NCBI GenBank assembly: GCA_036346275.1
Contig: CM070718.1
Location: forward strand, 56,920,188 to 56,984,187
Direction of reading: 5' to 3'
DNA length: 64,000 bases
Source: Otatea glauca
Lineage: Eukaryota > Streptophyta > Magnoliopsida > Poales > Poaceae
The position numbers and the translations under genes were made by a program. How positions within the stretch are numbered: the stretch's first letter is position 1; each line of letters begins with the position of its first letter. The notes beneath the pieces are model-generated. The model did no database searches. It was not told where the DNA came from and saw only the letters and a program-made list of their open reading frames with translations. Below are positions 46,465 to 56,262 of this stretch, in pieces.

Positions 46465-47009
46465 GTTTTCCCATGTGGCTCGCATTTCTCGTAGTTTTGG
46501 TAACAACCTCTGGAAAGAAACCTGCTTGTTGAGCCAGTGAGCAGCAACCATAGTATGTATGTCAATATGATAGACAGGAGTACAGGGCCGCCCTTTCTCA
46601 CTGCATAAGGAGTTAGTTTACTAGATGAACTTCTTTTTTCTCGATTACTGACACAAAAAAGGACATACCGGATATGTTCTTGAAAAAAATAAAAGATTCC
46701 CAAGTGAAACAAATCCACAGCCCCTGAAAGTTAAAATCAGACCATACTGTCAAAACTCTTTCAGGAAGACATAGACACGTTTGTACATTCTACCAACAGT
46801 TGATTTTGGGAGTTTTAGGCAAGAAATAGTATTTTGTTTATAGATAAACTAATTAGGGAACTAAAGAATACAGACAACATATTTCACGAGCAGATAAATC
46901 TATAATGCAGCTAGAACTATAAGTACCTGAAATCAGTCGATGGGTTTGGGCCCTGCCACCCCATATCGTTCCACTGTTTTGAAACTATGCTAGTGAACTC
47001 TGTATCAGG
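46465..47009 (-). pseudogene. ELMO-domain gene fragment, three exons
   Basis: Three minus-strand exons join in phase. Exon a (46927-47009) encodes DTEFTSIVSKQWNDMGWQG then PNPSTDF, ending at a GT donor. Exon b (46669-46723, 55 nt) encodes RGCGFVSLGNLLFFSRTYP, between AG and GT sites. Exon c (46465-46521) encodes VSFQRLLPKLREMRATWEN and then meets a stop where the family continues with a Y-P-F segment. These are the core of the plant ELMO/CED-12 domain. The rest of the gene is missing on both sides, so it is a truncated pseudogene. In animals ELMO partners DOCK proteins in Rac activation; the plant role is unclear. Retained introns point to a genomic duplication or DNA-transposon capture. Confidence 0.8.
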
Positions 47010-47021
47010 AAAGTAAGTATT

Positions 47022-47609
47022 TCAAAGAGCTCTAGGGCTTCCTAGAAACACAATCCATAAGATATACGATAAAGGTGCAATCATCAATCGGAAAATCGAT
47101 AAGGTAGAAATGAACGGCAAATAGCTAAAAAAAAAAGTTAGTTCAGTTCAGTTGCAGCCATTGTTCCTGAATAGTTAGGAAAAAAAAGTTAGTTCAGTTG
47201 CAAGAAGGGAAGGCATTTGGCAGAGACATCGTAGTCAATAGATATTTTCCTAAAATATGAGATCATCTAAATCCTTGCAAAGTTGATCGCGCAGGGAAAT
47301 CGTTAGTTACTTCAGCAGTTTAGCCGAGTTACTTCCCTAGGCCCCTTCTATTCTGACATCGAGATCAACATGTTTGTTTTATCAATAGAGTATAATACTA
47401 GTGGTGCTAAGGCTTAAGACGAAATCTTCAATAAATCTGCATCATCTCTGTCATTTGTTTTTTCACCTGTAAATTCAGTAAAGCTTGTTAGGACTTGGAA
47501 GTCAATTGATATCAAGCGGAGAACTGACTTGGACCTATATCTAACGCAATTGCATGCAAGTATGCAACAATGGCTAATGAGCTGTAAGAAGTATCCTGAG
47601 CTATTAGTG
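47022..47609. other. Intergenic sequence, no gene seen
   Basis: AT-rich, with a short direct repeat of AAAAAAGTTAGTTCAGTT (about 47135 and 47185). No gene was recognised. Confidence 0.4.
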
Positions 47610-47614
47610 CATTT

Positions 47615-47894
47615 TGATGGAATAAGTCTTGTACTTGGGTCTTTGTTGTACTTGGTCTTCGTTTAGCTTTTAGGACACCATCTTAACAGTTTTTAGGACA
47701 GCATCTTAACAGCTTTTAGGACAGCATCTTAGACTAGCATCTAGGTATATGCTTGGCTGCCTTGGCCAGCTATAAATATGTAACCCCAACCCCTTAGGTT
47801 GGCATGGCATTGTGTGAGACATAAACTAGAAAAAATTGCCCCGGCTCCTAGTGTCATCCTCTTTCAATGAGAGTAAGAGTTCCGCTACTCACAA
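47615..47894 (+). repeat. 5' LTR of the 47.6-52.9 kb Copia element
   Basis: 280 bp, TG...CA. TATA-like CTATAAATATG lies near 47770. The unit TTTTAGGACAGCATCTTAACAG is present in three tandem copies (about 47668-47735), against two in the 3' LTR; the exact unit is given only as a marker of about 22 bp. Confidence 0.93.
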
Positions 47895-48719
47895 TTGGTA
47901 TCAAAGCTTGGTTGTCCTGCAACCTAAACATCTCCTGCTCATCACCTTCCCACATCTCTCCCAATCCTCGGTAGTGGCGAGAACACCGATATTCTTTGCT
48001 CATCCCTCCTCTCTTGCAGACGGCGGTTAAATGCGAGGCGCTCTTCCCACGCAATGACCCCTCACTAGCACGCCATGTCCGAAGAATGCCTCGCCTTCGG
48101 TGCGCCTTGAGTCGCGCAGATCGGCAAGAGGCCGAGGTAGCCGCGAGGAACACAAGCGGCAACGGCGCAGCGACGGCCATGAGGGCGGCAAGGTCGGGCG
48201 GCAGAATCGGCAGCAGAAGGGGCGGAGGTAGAAGCAGGCGGCGGCAGATCGGCGTCTTGGCGGCAGCAGAAGAGCTCGAGCTCTGCGAGGCGTGGCGCCA
48301 GCGGCTCCATTCACGCCAACGCGAGCTCAGTGGCGAGGGAGGCGAGAGCAAGCGGTGCAATGGATACCGCGCATCCCCATGGGCGCGGTGGCGGCGATCG
48401 AACGACAGACGCAGACGCGCGGCGCTCCGGGCGAGGCGGCGGTGGCGGCTCGACGGCGCGGACGCGCGGCGGTGCTCCCGGCGGCAATCGGGCGGCGGAG
48501 ATCGCGGCCTTTACAAAGGCGCGACTCTCCTCCCGATCGGTACCATGGTCATCGCGGGATCGAGCCGTCGTCGGGGACATCGGTCCGGCGGTGGGTGGCC
48601 TACCCTCACCAAGATCAACTCGTCGAATGGGCGCGGTGATGAGGGTGCGGCTCCAGTGCGGCATATGTGGGAGAGGCGGTTGAGTACGGCGGCGTCGACT
48701 ACTACGAGGATCGGCGGTC

Positions 48720-49270
48720 TTGGATGCCCTCATTGCTGCGATCCCACCCGAGATCGGTTCGCTTTCCCGAGCGAAGCGCCAAGGAGGCTCGGATGCCATT
48801 CTTTGCAAAGACGCATCGGCGGCGGCTGCGCGCAAGACCACACTGCAGCGCCGCGAGGAGTGGGAGAACTGGCTTGGCGGTGAGGGCGGTCGCGACTTTG
48901 CTCTCCGTCTCAACACTCTCTTGCAAAAGATGGTGCGGTTGGCGGCGACACCTACAACGAGGAGAGCCGCGTCGAGAAGCTCTTCCGTTGCATCCCGAAG
49001 TACAAGCGGATCGCTCGATCGATAGAGTCTCTGCTGGACCTCTCCACGATGTCGATCGAGGAGGCGATAGGTCGTCTCAAGGTCGTCGACAGTGACGAGC
49101 CACAGTCTCTCTCGGGGCCGTTTACTATCGGCGGGAAGCTACATCTCACTCGGGAAGCGATGGGAGGCTGCCAGGTGACGGAAGAAGGGAGTCCTTCCTC
49201 GGCAGTGGCCGCCATGATAAACCGCGCAAAGCGCGCGAGAGCGCCGGCGGGCGCGAGGGCGTCTTGAGTG
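48720..49270 (+). pseudogene. Copia gag remnant
   Basis: The Copia gag signature can be read across shifting frames: GGRDFALRLNTLLQKMVRL, then RIARSIESLLDLSTMSIEEA and GRLKVVDSDEPQSLSGP, followed by IGGKLHLTRE. A degenerate zinc-knuckle area lies near 49310-49350. At least two frameshifts separate these parts. The frames on the opposite strand at 48000-49700 are GC-driven shadows and not genes. Confidence 0.75.
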
Positions 49271-49499
49271 GCGCCGCGAGCGCGCCGGCGGCGCCGCCGG
49301 CAACTGGCGCCGACACAAGGCGGCGCTGCCACAAGCAGGCAAGCAGCCATTGGGCGAGTGTCGGCGACCACGGCGGTCGAGCCCACGTCGCCAAAGTGAG
49401 GAGGAGGAGCCGGCTCTGCTCACGCACACGCAAGCATCGAGCGCCTCCGGCGGATCGGCGCGGCGGCTCTCCACCTTGATGAGCCGAGGCGCCGCCTTC

Positions 49500-50700
49500 C
49501 TTGGTGACGGCTCGAAATGACAAAGCGACGGGTGGTGCCTCGACACGGTGCCACCCATCACATGACCGGCCGACGGAGTTCTTCACCGAGCTTGACTCCA
49601 ACGTCGAGGCTCCGTCGGGTTTGGGGCGCCTCGGCGTGGAAATCAAGGCGTCGGCTCCGTCATCTTCACCGCGAGAGTCGGTGAGCACAGTTTGCTCCGA
49701 GTCTACTACATCCTGCGTTGAGGAACTCTATCATCGGCTTGGGACGGATGGATGAGAACGGTTCGCGTGGAGGTCAGGGCGAGTCATGAGGATTTGGGAT
49801 CGCCATCGTCGCCTTCTTGCCAAGGTAACCAGAGGCATCAATCGACTCTATATCCTCAACGTGCAGGTTGCACAACCCCTGTGCCTTGCCGCTCGTCGGG
49901 ATGACGCGTGGCGATGGCACGAGCGCCGCATCTTCACTTCGAGGCCTTGAAGCGGCTCGGTGCCATGAAGATGGTACGAGGCTGCTGGTGCCTCGACCAC
50001 GCGGGCGATTCTGCGGCGTCTGCGTATTGACGGCGGCGGCTCCCTTTCCCGGCGCTCGAGCTTCCGAGCCAAGGAGCGGCTCGAGCTCGTGCACGGGGAC
50101 TTGTGTGGCCCGGTGACACCGGCCACACCAGGAGGACGACGCTACTTCTTGCCGCTCGTCGGCGACCTCTCCCACTACGTGGGTGATGGTCCTCGGCAGC
50201 AAGGAGAAGCGCCAGCGCCAGTCGACGCAGCTTGCTGCTGCCGAGCGGTCGCGCCGCAAGTCAGCAGCGTCTTGCACCGACAACGGCGGCGAATTCCGGC
50301 GGTGGTCGCGTCGTCTTCTTGCGGATGAGGGTGTTCAGCGCCACTACTCCGCGCCATACACCGCAGTGAATCCAGCGTCGTCGGCGGCGCAATCGGGCGG
50401 TTGTAGGGATGGCTCGGGCCCTCCTCAGCGGCGGGAATGCGGTGTCTTACGGGGAGGCGGTGGTGGCGGCCGTCGTCCTCAACCGCTCACCCACCAAGGC
50501 TCTCAGCGGCAAGACGCCATACGAGGCTTGGCATGGGCGCAAGCGGCGATCTCCCACCCACGGGTCTTGGTTGCCTCGCGTTTGCAGAAGAGCTTGGCCA
50601 TATCGGCAAGCTCGGCGACGGAGCACTCGGGTGTTCATCGGCTACGCGAGGGCTCGAAGGCCTCCGCATTCTTGACCGAGGACACGGCGTGTGCGCCGCG
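49500..50700 (+). pseudogene. Copia protease and integrase remnant
   Basis: The protease active-site region reads LDT(G)A then HHMTG-like near 49533-49565, across a frame change. Next come LYILNVQVAQPLCLAARRDD and the RLELVHGDLCGPVTPATPGG segment (about 50075-50140), the start of the integrase core. Further on are NGGEFRRW, EGVQRHYSAPYT (about 50330) and LNRSPTKALSGKTPYEAWHG (about 50480-50540). The order is right for Copia, but the frame changes repeatedly. It once processed the polyprotein and inserted cDNA. Confidence 0.8.
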
Positions 50701-51239
50701 CCGCGACGTAGTGTTCAACGAAGGCGAGGATGGGCATGGGACAAGGTGGCGGCCACGACTCGACTCACGCGTAACGACTTCACCGCCGAGTATGTCCACC
50801 CAAGGAAGCCGAGGGAGTAGGTGCTCCTCTTCACCGAAACACGCCTACCCGATCCCCCGAGTCTCCGACTCAATCCCACGCACTCCAAAGACCGAGCGAT
50901 CACACCTCCGGGCACGACCGCTCCGACACCGGCTCGAGTCGAGCACGGCCGGTGGAGTTCACTACTCCGCCTCCCACGACGAGGCGCGTCGGCGCGTACC
51001 ACGACGGCGAGCCGTTGCGGTATCGTGACGATGGAGGACCTTCTCGAGACCACCGCCGGTCGGGGTGGCGCCTCACGATCTAGAGGTGCGGTGCACCTTG
51101 CGGCGACGACGGCGAGCCTCGGTCTTCGCGAGGCCGAAGACAGACGGCTGGGCGTCTTGCGATGCGATCGGAGATGGGCCGGTTGAGAGGAACCACACTG
51201 GAGCTCGTGACCTCCTCGTGGTCACCGCGCGATTACCCT

Positions 51240-51870
51240 TAAGTGGGTATTCAAGTCGAAGAGGATGAAGCCGGCGCCATCGTCAAGCACAAGGCTCGCT
51301 TGGTAGCACGCGGTTTCATGCGGCGGGAGGAATCGACCGACGATGCTTTCGCCCGTGCACGGATGGAATCGTCGACTCCTCTTCTTACCGACCGCCGGGA
51401 AGGTGGCGTGTTCATCACATGGACGTCAAGTCGGCGTTTCTTAACGGCGATTTAAAGGAGGAGGTCTCGTGCACCACCACGGGATTTGCGATCCCGGTGA
51501 AGGAGGAAAGGTGTTGCGCTTGCGCAAGGCCCTCTATGGCTTGAGGCGAGCAGGGCATGGAATGCCAAGTTGGATTCCACGCTCAAGGAATGGGCTTGGG
51601 CAAAGCCCGCGACGAGCCGCAGCGTCTACCGTGCGGCGGGCGGAAACACCACGTTAGTAGGTGTCTACGTCGACGACTTGGTGATCACCGGCACCAAGGA
51701 TGCGGAAGTGGCAGCGTTCAAGGAAGAGATGAAAGCCATCTTCGGATGAGTGACACAGGGCCTCTCCTTCTACCTGGGGATCGAGGTGCACCAAGGAGAC
51801 TCCGGGATCACGCTTCGACAGACAGCCTACGCCAAGCGCGTCGTTGAGCTGGCTGGGCTCACCGACTGCA
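51240..51870 (+). pseudogene. Copia reverse transcriptase remnant
   Basis: Readable blocks are EDEAGAIVKHKARLVARGF (about 51255-51315), MDVKSAFLNGDLKEEV-like (about 51420-51465, frame-shifted), KVLRLRKALYGLRRAG (about 51510-51550) and the catalytic VGVYVDDLVITGTKDAEVAA (about 51658-51715). LSFYLGIEVHQGDSGITLRQ and TAYAKRVVELAGLTDCNPAL follow (51760-51880). Several frameshifts and stops prevent a continuous protein. Confidence 0.85.
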
Positions 51871-52079
51871 ACCCGGCTCTCACCCGATGGAGGAGAGGTG
51901 GCCGAGTTGCGACGGACGACGGAGGAGGTGGGCGCTTCGCGATGCTCGGTGTCTTGTGGGAAGCCTTCGCTACCTCGCCCACACGGCAGTCGGACGACAT
52001 TCTTCGTCGGCTAAGTTAGTCGGTTCATGCGGCGCCGACGATGGAACACCAGGCCGTGTGTAGAGGATCATCCGCTATG

Positions 52080-52600
52080 TTGCGGGACTCTCGACCACGG
52101 TCTCTACTACCCGAGGTGCCACAGGAAGGCACATCTTGTCTGAATCTGGACCGGCAATGACCACGCCGGCGACATCGACACCAAAGAAAAGCACGAGCGA
52201 GATTCTCTTCTTCCTCGGCAAGAGCCTCGTTAGTAGCGATCGGTCAAGCGGCCAGTGGTGGCCTGTCGATTGAGGCCGAGTACATAGCGGCCTCCACCGC
52301 TTCGACTCAGCGCTCGCTTGCTAGGCGCTTGGTGATCTCCTAGGCGTAGATATCTTGGGCGGTCGAACCAGAGTGGATAGTAAGTCTGCCTGCCTCGCAA
52401 AGAATCCCGTTTTCATGAGCGGAGCAAGCACATCCGGTAAGGTATCACTTCATCCGAGGTCGCTTGGAGGAAGGGAGCATCAAGGCGAGCTACATCAACA
52501 CCAAAGACCAACTTGCGGACACGCTCACCAAGCCTCTTGGGAGGATCAAGTTCCTTGAGCTCTGCTCGAACCGGATGGTCCAATTGTCTCACAAGACGAC
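52080..52600 (+). pseudogene. Copia RNase H remnant
   Basis: Blocks are GTLDHGLYYPR-like (about 52085-52120), VDSKSACLAKNPVF (about 52372-52415) and INTKDQLADTLTKPLGRIKF (about 52495-52555), spread over different frames. This is the C-terminal end of Copia pol, right before the polypurine tract. Confidence 0.8.
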
Positions 52601-52621
52601 GCACAAGACTTAGGGGGAGAA

Positions 52622-52889
52622 TGATGGAATAAGTCTTGTACTTGGGTCTTTGTTGTACTTGGTCTTCGTTTAGCTTTTAGGACAGCATCTTAACAGCTTT
52701 TAGGACAGCATCTTAGACTAGCATCTTAGACTAGCATCTAGGTATATGCTTGGCTGCCTTGGCCAGCTATAAATATGTAACCCAACCCCTTAGGTTGGCA
52801 TGGCATTGTGTGAGAAATAAACTAGAAAAAATTGCCCCAGCTCCTAGTGTCATCCTCTCTCAATGAGAGTAAGAGTTCCGCTACTCACA
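52622..52889 (+). repeat. 3' LTR of the 47.6-52.9 kb Copia element
   Basis: 268 bp. It matches the 5' LTR closely; most differences are copy-number changes in tandem units (two GGACAGCATCTTAACAG-type units, and a duplicated TTAGACTAGCATC). Confidence 0.93.
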
Positions 52890-53117
52890 CATTTGGGCAT
52901 TGCGTAACAGAAAAAAAAATCTTTGACTTTTGCAATTCATCAATAACTAATGCCCCAACACAGGGGCGGAGCCAGGCCTCGGCTACCCGGGCTATGGTTC
53001 GAGGCTTGGGATGGAAAGCTCACAAAAAATCTCTTAAAAAATCATTAGAATCACAAATTAGCCCAATAACAGTTGGGTCAGCCTGAGGCTTAGGCTTGGA
53101 CTCGCTCCGTCACTACC

Positions 53118-56047
53118 TGTAACATTCCAAAAATTTGTATTTTAGAATGTTTGAATTTCAAAATTCACCATTTGCAATTTCTTTGAATTAATTTCAGCTT
53201 AATTTGAATTTTCTATTTATAAAAGGATTTAATTTGGCTAATCTATCCATCAAACATTAGATTTTCAGTTTTTGCTAGTTCATTATCTTGCAAGGAATTT
53301 TTACGTATTTTTGGAGATTTTTCTCAATTTATTTGATATTTATTTGAATTTATTTGCTTTTATTTCAATTCACAGGATTTTGTTAATTCGAAAAATGTTT
53401 TTTTATTTGAAATCCTTCGCGGGCGAATCCTTCCCTACCGTTTCCTTTTCCTTCTTTGGCCCGCTCGCTCGCCGCCGCCCGATTCGTCGGCCCGGCCCGG
53501 CTCGCTTTCTACTTCGCCGCCCCGTGACGCGTGGGCCTTTGTCGCTGACCGGCGCGTCGTCTCGAGCCGGACTCCGTCGCCGTTCGCCCCAACCGCGCGC
53601 GTTTTCCACGCCCGCACGCCGTAGATCCGCGCGGACTCCTCGGATCCGCGTCTATAAAGCCGCCCGCGCGCCCTCTATCTCGTTTCCCGAGATTCGCCGC
53701 TGTGCACCGCCCGAGCTCGTCTCTTCGCCGCCCGTGCGTGCATCTCTTCGCCGCCTCCGGTGAGCCTCATGCTGTTTTGGTCTCGCCAACTCCCGCGTCG
53801 TCCTCTTTATTTTGCCTAACCCGCCGCCGCCTCGTCGCGTTTTCCCTTCGGCCGTCGTCTTCTCCGCCTCTGGCGTGCCGCCGCCGCCGCCGTGCTTGCC
53901 GCGCCATCGCCGCCGCCATCTCCTCGCCGTGTGCGTAGCCGTCCGATCCGCCGCCGCCGATGCCGCCGCGGGGCGGCCCGTCGGCCGCGTCGCCGTCTCG
54001 CGCCGCGTCGGCCGCAGGCTCCGCCAAGGCGTCACCGTCCGCGTGGCGGCCGCGTCGGCCGCCAGCGTGTGCTCTAGCCCGCGTGGCGGTGCGTCGGCCG
54101 CCACGTCGCCCCTAGCCGCCGCGTGGTCGCCACCTCGGCGTGGTCCGCCACGTCGGCATCCCTCTCCTCGGTGCTCCGGTTTCATCGTGGATCGAGCCAG
54201 CGACATGTGGGCCCCACATGTCGGCGGCATTTCTTTTTCCTTTTCGATTTTCCGAAAATCCAATAATCCGACCAATCACGTCTCGCCACGTGTCGACCTC
54301 TGTTTTTCTTATTTTTACGATCCGAGAATCTTCCAGAGCCCGTTCTCCTTCGTTCGAGCTCCGATTCCAAAGATTCAAATTTCTAAATTCATCTAAATTC
54401 AAGATCTATCTTCGAGCACCATTCTTTTCAATTTTTGAATTTTATTTGAATTTGTTTTATTTATTTGCCTCGTTTCATGTGTAGGCACGACGCAATCGAA
54501 GATCGATCGAATCAAGAATCGAGGTAGAACCACAAGAGGCGTGAAGGCAAGTCTTCCTTGAACATGTTGATCCCAAAGTTTATGAAAATGTTATGTTGTT
54601 TTTAAATTATGCATGCTTACTTTATGCAATGTACTTTAAACATAGTTTTAGAGTATAGTTAAATTCCAGTTTGTTATACCCTCATTGGTATTGATCATGT
54701 CGAACCTTTGACACCTAGATGATATATACTAGCTATTTTATTTGGTGATAACCAGAGATTAGCATGGAGCGGTAGAATTGCTTAGTCCAAACTTAAGCGT
54801 TTTGTGATTGTGCCATTATGGGAATCATTTCAAATATTGTTCAAACTTATTTGTGAAAGTGCGGCAATTGGTGTTGCTGCTGTGATTTAAATAAAATAAA
54901 GTGGAAATGGTTTAGGCCGGGCGGATGGATGTTTGGCGGGTGCGAGAAAGCACGAGACCTTGGTATGTGAATGTTCGCCCTAGTCAATTAAGGACCAAGC
55001 GTGTGTTACCATGGACCGAGCACTACCGTACAACCACAAGTCTATATGGAGTGCGACTGGCTAAATAATTTGTGCGTCTCATTATTAGCTTCGCCCGGTT
55101 GGTGAGTGCGGATGTTGGCGGCGCAAGAGGGGCTTCATCTTTGGCGGCTAGAACCCTAACAACGGTGAAACCTTAGCGGCGAGGTTAATAGTGGGGTTGT
55201 GCATTGTAAAGGCCTTGTCATGATCTCTCTACCGACACACCAAAGGAAGTGTGTTAAGTGCATGGCAACAAGAGTCGATCATGTCTTGTGGGTAAAGTGT
55301 ACACACTCTGCGAGTTAAAACTACTTAAGTAGCCGTGCCCACGGTCAAGGGCGAAGCGAGGTGCGCTTGCACGTTGTAGATTTTTATGGTTTTGTTTCAA
55401 AGGAAAATGATGGTTTGGGAATCAGAGAGCGGATGGAACTCTTGGGTTATGGTTTGGCGGATGGAGCGGTCACTGTAGATGGAACAAGCTTTAATTGTTA
55501 TATCAAATTCAATTACTATTCAATTACATTTTGTTCAAGCGATGCTTTGTGAAATTACTATTGGTATTTAAAGTTAAACTTTGCTTTATGCTAAAAGAGC
55601 CATATTATGCCTTCAATTGCTTAGCCTTGCATATAGTTATCATGCATTATGTTTCCAAGACTTGCGGAGTACATTCATGCTCACCCTTGCAACATCCCCA
55701 ACTTTCCACGTAAGAGTGTGCGTGTGACTACGATTTCTACGCTTGTAGTTATGATGAAGGCGTCCGGATGCTAGGGCGCGAACCCACGATTACTGTTGGG
55801 CAAATGGATGGGCTTACTTACCTTGTCTTTGTTATTTCGTTTCCATTGTTTCTTATTGAACTCAAGCTATGATGCTTCTTATTTGTAATAATTGGCCATA
55901 AGGCTAATATTCTTTGCTTAATTAATATTATTTGATTCGTGATATGGATGTGTTGTCATCATCTTTGTTTTCCTTGTGTGTGCTAGCTTTTCTGGACTAG
56001 CACATGTTATACCTGAGAGGGTTCGGTTTGGAAATCCGGTCCCGACA
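53118..56047 (+). repeat. Ty3/Gypsy 5' LTR followed by primer site
   Basis: It starts TGTAACATTCCAAAAATTTG and ends AATCCGGTCCCGACA. TGGTATCGAGCC (56052-56063) follows, a tRNA-Met primer site with small changes, so this is a 5' LTR. A CTATAAAGC TATA box lies near 53652. About 215 bp of leader (56048-56262) remain before an abrupt junction. Frames at 53400-54480 on both strands are GC-rich LTR text. It is related to, but distinct from, the LTRs at 17770 and 63067. Confidence 0.86.
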
Positions 56048-56262
56048 GAGGTGGTATCGAGCCATATTGGTATAGGTCGCATCCCTAGTTAGTCTGGTCT
56101 TCTTAGCAAGAACTTCAAAATTATTTTCTAAATCAAACCAACGAATTGCTGTGAAATAGATTATCTCATCTCATCTTATTCTTAGGTTCTTACTCCTTTT
56201 CTTTGCTGAAATATTATTTTAAAATTTTAATTTGATCTTATCTCTTGAAACTTCTCAAAGCC

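Larger units (their letters stand above)
47615..52889 (+). mobile_element. Plus-strand Ty1/Copia retrotransposon, decayed, TSD CATTT
   Basis: LTRs at 47615-47894 and 52622-52889 share TGATGGAATAAGTC... and ...CCGCTACTCACA ends. CATTT flanks the element at 47610-47614 and 52890-52894. The primer site TGGTATCAAAGC (47897-47908) and polypurine tract AGGGGGAGAA (52612-52621) are in place. The internal part is very GC-rich and carries gag, protease, integrase, reverse transcriptase and RNase H in Copia order, broken into many frames. It is structurally complete but not autonomous. Confidence 0.94.

Noticed and set aside
48311..49688. Minus-strand frames of 140-200 codons
   Set aside because: They overlap the plus-strand Copia gag and protease remnants and show no domain of their own.
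53272..54484. Long arginine/proline-rich frames on both strands
   Set aside because: GC-rich LTR sequence; the same block type recurs in other LTRs and no family motif is visible.
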